NCBI GenBank assembly: GCA_900618425.1
Contig: UZAN01042873.1
Location: forward strand, 1-17,827
Length of the DNA stretch: 17,827 bases
Direction: 5' to 3'
From: Echinostoma caproni
Taxonomy: Eukaryota > Platyhelminthes > Trematoda > Plagiorchiida > Echinostomatidae
Shown here: piece after piece, positions 1-9,199 of the stretch
Layout: the number at the start of each line of letters is the position of its first letter
Position numbering within the stretch: position 1 is the stretch's first letter
The notes under the pieces: generated by a model
Database searches by the model: none
What the model was told of the DNA's origin: nothing
The model's input: the letters and a program-made list of their open reading frames with translations, nothing else
Translations under genes and position numbers: made by a program

Positions 1-30
1 GTTAGGCGAAAGCCTGTTTTCGTCCTAGAA

Positions 31-56
31 ACCTGACCTGACCTGACCTGACCTGA
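31..56. repeat. ACCTG pentanucleotide microsatellite
   Basis: Five perfect tandem copies of the 5-bp unit ACCTG, then one extra A. This is simple-sequence DNA with no coding meaning seen. Confidence 0.95.
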
Positions 57-389
57 AATAGATTAAATGCTAATCAGCAAATCAGATAAATGCAATTTAA
101 ATAAAGCAGCTGAAAGTGCAAACAAATCTCTGATAAACCAATATTTTGTAAAGTAGTCTTCCATTCTGAGATCAGTAAGCATGACTGGTGAGCAACCATC
201 GAAGCTGGTCACAATATGGGGGTGCTTAAGAGTAATTAGTCAATTCTGTGAGATCTTTAACAGTGGCAGGACGAAATGTTGAAAACCAATCAACACCTCA
301 GGAAAGTCAATTGAAGCTAAGGTTGAGAGCAAAGCGAGTTATTATACTACCTTAAGTGCAACAAGAAATGGTGATTGTTTGACGTTATA
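57..389. other. Unannotated AT-rich stretch
   Basis: No open frame of note, no repeat shared with the rest of the window and no convincing signal seen. Confidence 0.5.
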
Positions 390-560
390 GCGGTGGTGGC
401 AGAATGGCAATATCAACAAATTATCGAATCCCACCACCACCGCCTGACTTTCCCACTATGTTGTACGGTAGCCCTTTGATTGGCTACTTTCCTCTTCCTG
501 AAAATTGTGTAATTTTGTATTCAACAAAAGGAAGTAAAATAAGAGATAAAGATAAAGATA
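390..560 (+). mobile_element. tRNA-derived SINE-like repeat, copy 1
   Basis: The head begins GCGGTGGTGGC and is closed by CCACCACCACCGC around 431-443, which resembles an acceptor stem. A pol III B-box-like ATCGAATCCC lies at 423-432. The head is short, so the A-box half appears partly deleted. The body shares the order 'TTGTAC-GGTAG, TTGG-CTTTCC, CCTGAAAATT, TATTCA, GGAA' with the copies at 6983-7170 and 16326-16515. It ends in a simple GATAAA-type tail at about 545-559, as SINEs often do. No clear target-site duplication was found. The tRNA ancestry is inferred from the box and stem layout. Confidence 0.7.
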
Positions 561-1508
561 CATGGAATTAAACAGATAAGTAACTTTGAGATTTTTTTGA
601 ATGAATTATTGATATTGGTTGAATTTCTAAACCCTAATGTTATTATCAAATCATCTTAATGGATACTGAAGATACTCACAATAGTCTAATAGATCCAAGT
701 TTGCCTGTGAATGAACCGGTTATCAAATGAGTACTTCGAAAGATTTTATGTTGATTTGAAACTGAGTATAACTAACCCAAGCACCCTGTGTTGTTATTTT
801 TAGATTTAATTTGTCCCAAAAACAGTTTTAACTTACAGTGAATTTGTTATCAATTTTAAACTTTATTATTTAGTCGATGGCTTCAAAATAACACGTGGAA
901 GTAGTTTTCTGACTGTTTCATTTTACTCCCAAGTGTTACGTTCTCGTCTCAAGCGCAAACACAAGATTTTAAACCGAAGACGTTACCCGGACTAGAGTTG
1001 TGAGGTTTCAAAGGTAAAACTATTTTGTTCCCTTAATCTGAATAATTAGTTTCCTATGTGACCTGATTTGCTTCTGACAAAAGTGGAGGAATGGGAAAGT
1101 CAGCTACTAAACCAATTTATTTGAACAATCAAACCTCACCGTGATTGTCAAAAAAATACGGTTTGTATAACCAGTGAGATTGAAACAATGCCTATCATTT
1201 TGAGTAAAAATACTGAACTGTTTTATATACGTGTGGTGCAAAATTTCAACCAATAATTAAAGAAGTGATGTCGAGTCTAAAAAGACGAACTTCGAAAAAA
1301 ACATCCTACGATTAGTTATAGTTTACTTCTTGGTACTAAGCGAAAAACGTCTATCGTCATCTCCTGCATGGTAATTGTACTAAAAGCTAATTTCACTTTG
1401 AAGTAAAGTTGACAAAGTTGGAGTGCATAAAACTCCTTCTATTAATGAACTAAACGTTTGAAAACATACATATACAAACTAGTGTTCACTCCAATTCGAA
1501 CGATTATT
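561..1508. other. Unannotated AT-rich stretch
   Basis: No frame of 60 codons or more, no recognisable transposon protein, RNA gene or repeat shared with the rest of the window. Confidence 0.5.
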
Positions 1509-1596
1509 GCGTGTAACGAACACTGAAACAAACCACCAACGGGGTTAAACCTCCGTTTTGTTTTAACCACCAAATTTGTCACTTTTCTTTACACGC
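1509..1596. repeat. Short imperfect inverted repeat with internal direct repeat
   Basis: GCGTGTAA at 1509-1516 is matched by its reverse complement TTACACGC at 1589-1596, and the match continues imperfectly inward for about 23 bp. Inside, the 9-mer AACCACCAA occurs twice in direct orientation (1531-1539 and 1565-1573). The hairpin of about 88 bp could be a tiny MITE remnant or chance; it encodes nothing. Confidence 0.45.
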
Positions 1597-1640
1597 ATTT
1601 GTTTAAATAAATATGATTGATATGACCTGAAAAGCAAATC

Positions 1641-2003
1641 CTTGGGAGATCGGTAATTCCCCACTAATTAACTGTATACAAACGCGATGGAAATGTTTGA
1701 AATGACCGAAAAAGCTCATTGGACAGCTGGTACATCCTGAAACCCACACTCCAAGACCATCAAGAGTGCCCGGGCAATCCAATGGGCTAATCCAGGCTTG
1801 ACACCTTAAATTGATTGAGCCATTCTCACAAGTTGATGACCGTCGCCCGTGTAGCTCAAGGGTAAGGGTTTGAAGTCTCGAACAGAATGTTCTCCGTTCG
1901 AGCCCTGACGGGGACACAAAAAGTACGCACTGCCGACGAGTCGCAAACAGGACGAAACAGCTATCAACTGCTCTTTGACGGTCATCATAAACATTTCCAT
2001 CGC
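1641..2003. mobile_element. Modular fold-back repeat, copy 1
   Basis: It opens with the linker CTTGGGAGATCGGTAATTCC (1641-1660). Inverted arms follow at 1684-1739 and 1948-2003; both end in GCGATGGAAATGTTT on the outside, and they match at about 43 of 56 positions by hand count. Between the arms lies the head module in reverse orientation (about 1737-1797; compare 8404-8470 forward). Next comes a tRNA-like core at 1829-1914, with A-box-like TAGCTCAAGGGTAAGGG and B-box-like GTTCGAGCCC followed by TGACGGGGACACAAA. The same modules recur at 8404-8674 and 14421-14776 in other arrangements. No transposase is present, so this is a non-autonomous element. Its exact ends are uncertain. Confidence 0.85.
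1829..1914 (+). other. tRNA-like core inside fold-back copy 1
   Basis: A-box-like TAGCTCAAGGG (1852-1862) and B-box-like GTTCGAGCC (1896-1904) are spaced as in a tRNA. The stems pair too poorly for a functional tRNA, so it reads as a tRNA-derived pol III promoter remnant. Confidence 0.6.
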
Positions 2004-2770
2004 ATATGAATTTTACCGTGAAATATGAACTAATAACCTAGAACGTACTGTATAGTTGTTTCGTTACGAATGTTACCGACTGAGTCAGAACTCTGTTGGC
2101 CAGTGCAGAGCCGAATGAGGTTTGATGCTTGCCACAACCTTGTAAAATGCCTTGTGCTATCTGGTTAGAAGAGTCAAAGAAGAAGCTGTATGGTCAGTTA
2201 ATTGAAGGTCATCTGGGTAGTACGACTACGTTCCACCCAATAAGGTACTCAGTTGGATCGAAGTTGGATCGGGTCAAACCAGTAGTCCGGTGCTTCCCAC
2301 TTTTCTCATTTCAAGCTGTATTTGCTTTGTACATGAGGCTACTAATTTCATAAAGCTATGATGGCATAAAAAGAATCTTGAAATGAAAATGTAGAATTTA
2401 TTGATTAGAGAACATGGTAATGGTCTTATTATCTTTAGAAATTGTGGCATATTTTATACGTCACTGAAAGTCAGTTTTATGTATAACTTTCATTTGAAGG
2501 TGATGAATGTCTTCAGTTACAAAATCTCTCACGGTGACCTCTATAACTGCTGATCTCGCGTGAAGGAAATTACGCATCATTGTGGTTTTCGACCAGAAGC
2601 ATCACAGGACATCACAGGTATCTTATGATTCTTTTCAGAACGTGAGATTATAGTAGTTTGCTTTAAATCAGTTCCTGCAAATTCTTACCAAAGGTTAAAA
2701 AAATCCTTTTTATTCAGTACACATATTTCATTTCGGTTCAAAGTTACAGAAACCTCATCATTCAAGCGTT
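2004..2770. other. Unannotated stretch with two minor tandem duplications
   Basis: An 11-mer beginning AGTTGGATCG is duplicated at 2251-2272, and CATCACAGG- is duplicated at 2600-2619. A 74-codon frame (2129-2353, plus, TTG start) has no recognisable domain and no good splice context. Confidence 0.5.
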
Positions 2771-3118
2771 TCAGGGAAAAAGAACAATTGAATTTTCTTT
2801 CATATGTTTCGCGTGCTTTACTGTATCGTGGTGCTTGTCATCGTCTGTCAGGCCAATCTTTTCCCTCCAAGTCTGCTTCGTGTACTCTCTCTCATTCTGA
2901 CAAGAGTTCATGCTGTGATGCTCGTAGTCCATCACTATCTTGTCATCATTATTCCGATAGAGAGAGAGCTTGTCACAAAAGATGCGCCAAATCGGGCGAA
3001 TAGTGGCATATAATTTCGGCTTGCCTGTTTGTTTTTGTTCAAGACCAACGAGAGGAAATGAATAGATGATTCGGAATGCGTGACTAAGTACTAGGTTCGA
3101 AAGACACCGCCCCGCCAA
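2771..3118 (-). CDS. Candidate exon or gene fragment, hydrophilic protein, unrecognised
   Basis: This is a 115-codon open frame. The translation is charged and low in hydrophobic residues from about residue 30 onward, with motifs such as REYTKQTWREKIGLTDDDKHH and a terminal stretch ending in ENSIVLFP. The nominal start is a TTG, so if real it is more likely an exon entered by splicing. An AACAG acceptor-like site precedes the GCAAGCCG segment near residue 32, after a pyrimidine-rich tract. The region is less AT-rich than its surroundings. Two plus-strand frames overlap it (2788-3003 and 2804-3013). No family is recognised, and frames of this length arise by chance in AT-rich DNA. Confidence 0.25.
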   Translation of the reverse strand: MAGRCLSNLVLSHAFRIIYSFPLVGLEQKQTGKPKLYATIRPIWRIFCDKLSLYRNNDDKIVMDYEHHSMNSCQNEREYTKQTWREKIGLTDDDKHHDTVKHAKHMKENSIVLFP

Positions 3119-4236
3119 TCCGACTCTGGTCGTATTCGACCCTTTCTGACTCCCACAGCCCCCCCCCCTAATTACAATTCAGTCTGTGCGCCAATTGAGT
3201 CCAAATCAAAGACCAGCTAGATTTAATCAGCTGCCTGAACTAGACAAATCAAATTGCCCAAATAGACAAAAGAGGCATTTTGGGGAAACTCGGTACAAGT
3301 ATAGACTGCTTTTGACCCGTTCGGGTTTAAACTGTCATCCCGATTGGAGCCGTTGAAAACAATTTCCGCTCATAAAGTAAATAGGTCACTCCTGTTCAGT
3401 TTCTAACTAGATCGGTTGAAGTTGGTCGTGAGTCACAGACATTCACGCTTACAAAAGCGAGAGCCCCCGGAAAAACTAGTCAGTCATACTGGAGGTGCGT
3501 GGAGGGCAAAGATGGAACTAGTTTCCTCATTCCCCGCGGATTTTTGATCAAGGTACTGTAAACTATAGGGAATGAATTGCTTTTCTCATTGTAGTGACAA
3601 CAATACGAACATTCAAGCCTGTGCACAAAAATGACCTTGATTTCAACGTTGACTTTGATTGAAGTGGTAGTTCTCGAATTCAGTGAGTTAGATATCAAAC
3701 ATAGATTATTATTATGAAACCTTATTTAATGCAATTTCTCTGGGTTGTGAAAGAATTTCATTTGGTTATCCAGTAGGGTTGCTATAATGGATTATATATT
3801 AGATAAAATAATGTCTCATTACAAATAAGCGGGATGGCAAGGGTTTGTGGAAATAATTAGGGATAATTTTTGAGTCATTCCTATTAGAAAATATTGCGTT
3901 GCCATACTTGATAAAGTTTGTGATTCTCATGTTCAGATCTTTTAATCTTGGCACTCAAGGTCAGGCAAGTTTAACTGACACTTACGAAAACTAGAAACTA
4001 CGTAGATCGAAGTAGATAAGACATAAATTATTGTTCATGCCTAAGGCATCAATACAGGTGATAAATATAATTAAACTCTATTTAATCATAAAGAAAATAT
4101 TTCAGTGCATCACAATCGGCCAGTACTGTACGTAGCAATCAAAGTTAACTGGGAAAAAGTGTTTGAATTCTTAGTCCAATCCGTTGATTATTGTAGGCAA
4201 CATATACCCGGATGATCGCGTTGTCAACAAAACCTG
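3119..4236. other. Unannotated stretch with C10 tract
   Basis: A homopolymer of ten C lies at 3159-3168. A 72-codon minus-strand frame (3480-3698) has no recognisable feature. Nothing else is supported. Confidence 0.5.
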
Positions 4237-4418
4237 TTATATAAGATAGTGGTTATCTATATTTATTTCAGCCACGCACAAATCATCACCATTCTCACGA
4301 CCATAGCTCTCGGAGTCAGCCTCATCACCAATTTGAGCGTTGGCTAGAACGTTATCATGTTTCAGCTGATTCATGTCAATGATTTCCAACTGACAGTCCA
4401 TTAGCGGCTGACTCTTCT
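4237..4418 (-). CDS. Candidate terminal exon, acidic tail, unrecognised
   Basis: The frame is open on the minus strand from about 4553 to the stop at 4237. A pyrimidine-rich tract (TGCTTTGCTTTTCTCATTCC) precedes TTTAGCAG, which could be a splice acceptor with the exon starting at 4418. The predicted peptide is about 60 residues, hydrophilic and acidic in its second half (IGDEADSESYGRENGDD), and ends in DNHYLI. It includes an internal ATG (MDCQLEIIDMNQ). The sequence is less AT-rich than its flanks. A competing reading is a plus-strand exon starting at 4272 after the acceptor-like ATTTATTTCAG. No homologous family is recognised. Confidence 0.25.
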
Positions 4419-4553
4419 CTGCTAAACGTTTTGACAAAGTTTTAGAATTGGGAATGAGAAAAGCAAAGCAGTATACATAGGCTGCGTGGATCGGATATGT
4501 TAAGCGGAAGAATGAGAAACTCTTAGAAAATTTAGTGACTTTTAGTTTTCGGG

Positions 4554-4881
4554 TTATTTACGACCGGGTAGAGATCACCGAATAAGGAACCAAAGGTTAA
4601 GCCTCAAGGTTTGCTGGCTGGTGTGCTCTTTCATGTCGGATCAAACCTGGTTACCATAAAAGAGTCATGTGTAACTTGCATAGGCCCTTGGCAACATAAA
4701 TCACTACCAATGTATCATTCAGCCTTAAAGGACTGAATATGAACAACAGTCCGATGGATTAAACGTACTTTTTAAATATGTCATAATATAGCTGATAGTT
4801 AGTAGTAAAACAGGGTCACCCGGCTGAACATGTGTTCATTCTGATTTATCCAGGTATGTTTAGAGTTTAGTATCGTTTCAG
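4554..4881. other. Unannotated stretch
   Basis: No frame, repeat or RNA signal seen that I can support. Confidence 0.45.
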
Positions 4882-4988
4882 CTTTCATTCTATCTCACCG
4901 GTTGGCGCCATTTTTACTGCAGTCACAGTTCTCGTCAATGGACAAGAAGTACATCACGAAATATCAGAGAGAAACGCATTCGGTGTAC
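4882..4988 (+). CDS. Candidate internal exon, unrecognised
   Basis: This is a 107-bp block between an acceptor-like TATCGTTTCAG and a donor-like GTATGT at 4989. Read with one leading base, it is open for 35 codons. The translation has alternating beta-strand character: GAIFTAVTVLVNGQEVHHEI, followed by SERNAFGV. Unspliced, the frame stops just after the donor (TAA at 4994-4996). Another frame through the same DNA is also open for about 75 codons (4845-5069), so the choice is not secure. The phases would be 2 at entry and 1 at exit. No domain is recognised. Confidence 0.2.
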
Positions 4989-5750
4989 GTATGTAAATTT
5001 TCTCTATGTCTGAATTCATTCACTGTGCGAGAGCCCGAGAAAGACGCACGGTCAGTTGAATGTGTGAACTAATCGGGATCCAGTGTAAAGCACCGACCTT
5101 GAATGCCAATGCAACACGAGTCAGTCACAAAGTTAGCTTGGCACAAAATGAAAATCATATCGAGTGTTCATTAGAACATATGAGCCGTCTCCGTTAGCCT
5201 CGTTTAGTTGAGCGATAGGTGAAATTCAGTATTTTTCTAAAACCCGTATTTTACAAACTTCATTGTGATCAATGCCACGGAATCGGGTAGAAAATGTACT
5301 TTAATGGATGGATGGGTCTGAGCAGAAATGAATGAAAAAAACGAGACTTTCAACTAACAGTTTTTACCTCTCTCTCTCTAAAGCAGCATTTCTAAATTCC
5401 ATCATTCTCAGTCTAGTGGTTCTATTTATCAAAGTGGTGCACTTTAAATAATAGTAAAGATGGTTCATTTTCGCACGTGAACTGTATCTACAGTCCAAAG
5501 CCGAATAAAATTACCGACTTATAGCGAGCTATTTTACTACGGGGTTATAAATACTACTAATGAAAAGTGGCATTGGCTGGCATTCCATTGACTACTTGCA
5601 GAAAACAATTTTAAGTACTTAACCTATGGAAACTGGCAAGAACAAATAAAGATATACCAAGTGCAATAATTTATTACCTAAAATCGTACGCTTGAATTCA
5701 AACATATATCTTTGAGGATACATTGAAGTAATGGTCTTTTTTTTGTTTAG
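4989..5750. other. Unannotated stretch with CT microsatellite
   Basis: A (CT)6 run at 5368-5379 is followed by AAAGCAG, resembling a splice acceptor, but the downstream frame closes after about 20 hydrophobic codons. On the minus strand an acceptor-like site (TTTCTGCTCAG) precedes 5317, also without a convincing exon. Confidence 0.4.
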
Positions 5751-5865
5751 GATAAGTACAAGAAGAAACCGAGATTCAATCACAGACAGTCACTTCGCTT
5801 ATCCAACCTTCCACTCACTCTCTCTCTCTTCGGACACTTATGTACGCATCAAAACAGTCAGACAG
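5751..5865 (+). CDS. Candidate internal exon, weak
   Basis: It is preceded by a T-rich acceptor (TTTTTTTTGTTTAG) and followed by CAG|GTGATT, a fair donor. Two frames are open across the 115 bp: one gives ISTRRNRDSITDS..., the other DKYKKKPRFNHRQS.... No family is recognised. Its entry phase is incompatible with direct splicing from 4882-4988, because that join would meet TAA at once. Confidence 0.15.
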
Positions 5866-6032
5866 GTGATTGATTTACGGCCCTTTTTTCAAGATTCCCG
5901 CTCACTCCGCTCGTCCTTTTTTCTAATCACGTTCAGATTGTGACCGACATTTAACCACCCGGCTCATCACAAACCGGAATACGTGATCTTGACACCGACA
6001 CAGACCGTTAACAGTGAACCGTGAAGACTTAC

Positions 6033-6223
6033 TTTTGCAAGATTTCGCACATTTTACAGACATTGCAGTCACACCGCGGATGTAGTTTGTTTGTCCTGTT
6101 GAATGGTTTTACATGCTCTGTGTTCCCAGGTGTAGATTCAATCAGTCTCCCGTTTGTTTTGCTTAACTTTAGCTTCCGGTTCAAATCTCTCAAATTGATT
6201 GCATACTTTTTGTCGAAAACCAT
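6033..6223 (-). CDS. Candidate first coding exon with Cys cluster
   Basis: The ATG at 6223-6221 has a favourable context (ACAATGG) and an in-frame TGA twelve codons upstream. The frame encodes 63 residues: a basic N-terminal half (LRDLNRKLKLSKTNG), then a polar linker, then HPRCDCNVCKMCEIL, with cysteines at 51, 53, 56 and 59 (C-x-C-x2-C-x2-C), a spacing compatible with metal binding. It ends at AAAA|GTAAGT, an ideal splice donor; unspliced, the frame stops at the TAA inside that donor. The ATG sits in the 4-nt loop of a perfect 11-bp inverted repeat (6210-6235). No family is recognised. It could equally be a 64-residue small ORF or chance. Confidence 0.3.
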
Positions 6224-6235
6224 TGTTTTCGACAA
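6210..6235. repeat. Perfect 11-bp hairpin
   Basis: TTGTCGAAAAC (6210-6220) and GTTTTCGACAA (6225-6235) are perfect reverse complements around the loop CATT. Confidence 0.9.
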
Positions 6236-6299
6236 CAAAATACGGTTAATCCTACATCAGAATTCTCTGCGAAAAGAACATTAATTTCATTGGTTAGAC

Positions 6300-6982
6300 T
6301 TAGTTTTGTGTATGTTACCACAGGGGATGTACGAATACAGATCTTAATGAAAAATAAATTTTATTGTCTACATTCAAACCCAGAGTTTGATAGGGAAAAA
6401 AAATAAAATTAGAGACAAACATGTTTAAAACGATATTTGCTGTTCTTAGTGCGTTCATAACAACGGGAATTCATGTATCTGTTTTATTATGATGCAGTAT
6501 TGAAACCTGAAACCGTCATCAATACGTTAATTTTGGTTTTAATGTCTCCATATATTGCCGTTTAACTGTGTGTTACAAATCTAATCCCTTGTCGTGAGAT
6601 TACTCGAATGTATTCTGCTTAACGCCTCTGGTCTCTTGTGACAAAGTTATGCATCTGAGATTAAAGTATAATACTGACTTGTTGAGAGATTATTAAAAAG
6701 CCATACCTGATGAGCGGCTATCGCCGCAAAACTACTGGTGTTTTCATTTAAGGAACTTTCTTCCATTCATTCGCATACTAATTACAAAAAACAAAATTCT
6801 TCGATTTAACCTGGATGTAGATGTGCTAACGTTTTTAGACCTCGGTCATGCAAGCGTATTTTTATTTTTACACCTTTCATTAAAATGTGAGATTCAATTG
6901 CTCCTATTTGCTCACTAATCTGTAAAATAATGACATTGTTTTCCCTTGTATTTTCATACCGCTGGCACACCGGGCATACCGG
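6300..6982. other. Unannotated AT-rich stretch
   Basis: Only a small GCGGC-TATC-GCCGC hairpin (about 6713-6726) stands out. No frame or repeat is supported. Confidence 0.5.
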
Positions 6983-7170
6983 GCGGTGGCGGCAAAGTGA
7001 TTAGGTCACTAACTTGTAACCTGGGGGTCACGGGCTTGAACCGCTCCACCGTCGCTTGTCTTCCTTAGTTCTGTATTTTCCTGTGTATGGCCGCGGCCCC
7101 CTTCCTGAATATTGCGTGTACATTTGTATATTCAATAAATAAAATAGGAAGTGAAAAGATACAAAAATTA
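6983..7170 (+). mobile_element. tRNA-derived SINE-like repeat, copy 2
   Basis: This copy has the fullest head of the family. GCGGTGGCGGC opens it, followed by a D-arm-like AGTGATTAGGTCACT. Next is an anticodon-arm-like segment with the 7-nt loop CTTGTAA (anticodon TGT if read as a tRNA, the threonine type). A T-arm remnant GGGCTTGAACCGCTCC and closing CCACCGTCGC complete the head. The body (about 7060-7110) and the tail with TATTCAATAAATAAAATAGG match the copies at 390-560 and 16326-16515. B-box decay suggests it is no longer transcribed by pol III. Confidence 0.7.
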
Positions 7171-7274
7171 ATATATTAAAACACATATAGATGAAATGCT
7201 TCGCACGGCAAACAGACTTGAATTCCATTTTCTTGCTGAATTTTACGAACTGGATTCGTTGCCTATTGCATGAG

Positions 7275-7598
7275 TCACATTTGTAACAATCCGGCGTATA
7301 TGAATGACTGCTTTACGTTATTCTGAGCACTTTCATAAAAGTGATGCAATTTTTTATAAGCAGAGGAAAGCAAATCATATTGTAAAACTTGAGAATTACT
7401 CTTAGTGACTAGACACTTAGATTTTGTTAGATCTGGTGCACAATGCGCACTCAATATAGAACTTGGTGATGAAGTTGAACTGTCAATCGGATCCCACGCA
7501 GCCAAAAGCTGTTCATCGGTACAGCCTAACTGATGATTGCTTCTTTTGTCTAGTCCAAGTACAAAATGGAATTCAGTTTGCTTTCGAATAAATTCCAC
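7275..7598 (-). CDS. Candidate exon, serine-rich, unrecognised
   Basis: A 107-codon frame with a GTG in the start position, so it would need a splice entry if real. It encodes a mixed, globular-looking sequence with a Ser-rich patch (DSSTSSPSSILS) near residue 40 and an amphipathic stretch (LLSSAYKKLHHFYESAQ) near residue 80. No strong polypyrimidine-AG lies upstream. A GTAAAG donor-like site occurs near the C-terminal end. No family is recognised; frames of this length are expected about once by chance in a window like this. Confidence 0.2.
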   Translation of the reverse strand: MEFIRKQTEFHFVLGLDKRSNHQLGCTDEQLLAAWDPIDSSTSSPSSILSAHCAPDLTKSKCLVTKSNSQVLQYDLLSSAYKKLHHFYESAQNNVKQSFIYAGLLQM

Positions 7599-8403
7599 TT
7601 TTCATTTTTGTGATTGTCAGTAATAGAGACCTCAATGATCCCTCAGACTACAATATGAGTTGTCAACTTTTGTTAAAGTGAATCTATCTGATAATGGACG
7701 GACAAAACTGTATGTGCACAGAATACGTATACCTACAAGTGCGATTATCATCGGCGAGTTGGTTATCTGCTTATGCTTATAAAAAGCGGAACATCGAACG
7801 CCTTATTTTGTAACAATTGGTGATGAAAAAACATCTTCCAGATTGATCAAAAAAGCATCAAAATTACTTCCAATATAGGTGTTTGTGGAAACAATTGCTC
7901 GAACAATAATCTACACAAATGCCGGGCATTTGGTACGTTGTCACATAAAAACAATAACTTTGCAATGTTAACAATCTGCTCCAAGTGACGTGCGATACTT
8001 TCTGCAAAATATTTGCTCAAAAAACAACGTTCTTTAAGCGCTGTAACATAATAATATTTTACGACATTTGTGCACCAGGTAAATGGATCAATTTTTGGTG
8101 GTATTCTAAACCAGCAACGACCCCGAGTAATATGTGATACATAGAGTCGCGTCAGCTCAGTTCCTGTAAATCACTTCATATTAGCCATGCTCGGTTGGCT
8201 TGTTCCCGGGTGCGAACACAAATGTATGCGGGTTTTAGGGAAATAGGAGATCTGATAACAGTTTAAAGATTCACATTAGATCACTGAACCCAGAATCAAA
8301 ATCCATTATTTAAATATACAAATACATCCATCAAGGAACGACTCAAATCAATAAAGGTTAAATGAAAAACAACATTTATTTTATTCAATTTTAGGTTATT
8401 TGG
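7599..8403. other. Unannotated AT-rich stretch
   Basis: No long frame, shared repeat or RNA signature was found. Confidence 0.5.
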
Positions 8404-8674
8404 CTTGGATTAGCCCATTCGAATGTTCAGAGGCACCAAGCACTCTTGATTGTCTTGGGTGTGGGTTTCACTCCTTGGGAGATCCTTAAGTCCCCACGAG
8501 ATAATGCATTCAAATTCGATGGAAGAGTTTGTGATAATCAACAAAGAGCACTGGACAGCTGTTTCGTCCTGTTCGAGTCCTGACAGGGACACAAAGGTAC
8601 GCACTGCTGAAGAGTTCCAAACAGGACAGAACAGCTGTCCAGTGCTCTTTGTTGGTTATCGCAAACACTTCCAT
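8404..8674. mobile_element. Modular fold-back repeat, copy 2
   Basis: The head module runs forward from TTGGATTAGCCCATTCG through CACCAAGCACTCTTGAT and GGGTTTCACTCC (8406-8474). The linker TTGGGAGATCCTTAAGTCCC follows (8475-8494). Arms at 8519-8573 and 8620-8674 are nearly perfect reverse complements (about 50 of 55 by hand count). The core between them keeps only the B-box half (GTTCGAGTCCTGACAGGGAC, 8571-8590). The A-box half seen at 1829-1865 is missing. The left arm runs straight into the B box, which suggests an internal deletion. The high arm identity contrasts with the diverged arms of copy 1. Confidence 0.88.
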
Positions 8675-9050
8675 TTATTTTATTCAGTTTTCAATTTCAT
8701 ATTTGTTGTTCATAATGCCGGCTATAAGTTCATCAATATAAGTTCATCATGACAGTTTTTCACTAATAAACTAACTCTTTTTCCAAGTGAGTGAAAAATC
8801 GGTATTACACTTACAACACATTATCTATTTGTAAATACACTTCATTTGAGATAAAAATAAAATTGCTTCAGATCACTCACCGAATTTCAGACAGTGAGAA
8901 ACGGATCTTGGGAAATTTAACTCTTTCTCATAATCATTTTCCAGCAGTGTTTAAATAGTTTCAAATTTATTTAGATATTCTTCCACCAAATTCCTTGCAA
9001 TTCGTAACGTGCATCTCCTCCGCAAAGTCAGCTCTTTTTCTCCTACCTAG
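8675..9050. other. Unannotated stretch
   Basis: AT-rich. A pyrimidine-rich run ending in CTCCTACCTAG at 9050 resembles a splice acceptor; otherwise nothing is seen. Confidence 0.4.
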
Positions 9051-9123
9051 AACAAACAAAGACGGCAGCAATTTTCCTTCTAATCACTCCTCACCCTTCA
9101 ATTCTGAATCACAATTTTGTGGA
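9051..9123 (+). CDS. Candidate internal exon, weak
   Basis: It follows the acceptor-like CTTTTTCTCCTACCTAG and ends at a GTAAAT donor-like site. The open frame here is longer (about 79 codons, to the stop near 9195) and reads TNKDGSNFPSNHSSPFNSES across the putative exon. It is polar and Ser/Asn-rich. No family is recognised, and the entire frame may be chance. Confidence 0.15.
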
Positions 9124-9199
9124 GTAAATAAAACCCAATCCCTTGAGATCACGATTGATTGGCAAGATGCCCAGTTGATACTGTTCCAGCGATGATCTG

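Noticed and set aside
1603..2000. Minus-strand frames at 1603-1917 and 1806-2000
   Set aside because: Both are read-through of the fold-back repeat and its tRNA-like core, not genes.
2804..3013. Plus-strand frame with a signal-peptide-like start
   Set aside because: Hydrophobic runs are what the antisense of a charged frame gives, and the minus frame across it is longer. Kept only as part of a finding.
4882..5865. Joining the exon-like blocks 4882-4988 and 5751-5865 into one gene
   Set aside because: The phase left by the first block makes the second begin with TAA.
6708..6740. Hammerhead-ribozyme-like CTGATGA followed by a GCGGC/GCCGC stem
   Set aside because: The essential GAAA after stem II reads AAAA, and no helix I or III partners pair with the flanks.
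8410..8752. Frames at 8410-8604 (minus) and 8450-8752 (plus)
   Set aside because: They lie in fold-back copy 2; their translation follows the inverted arms.
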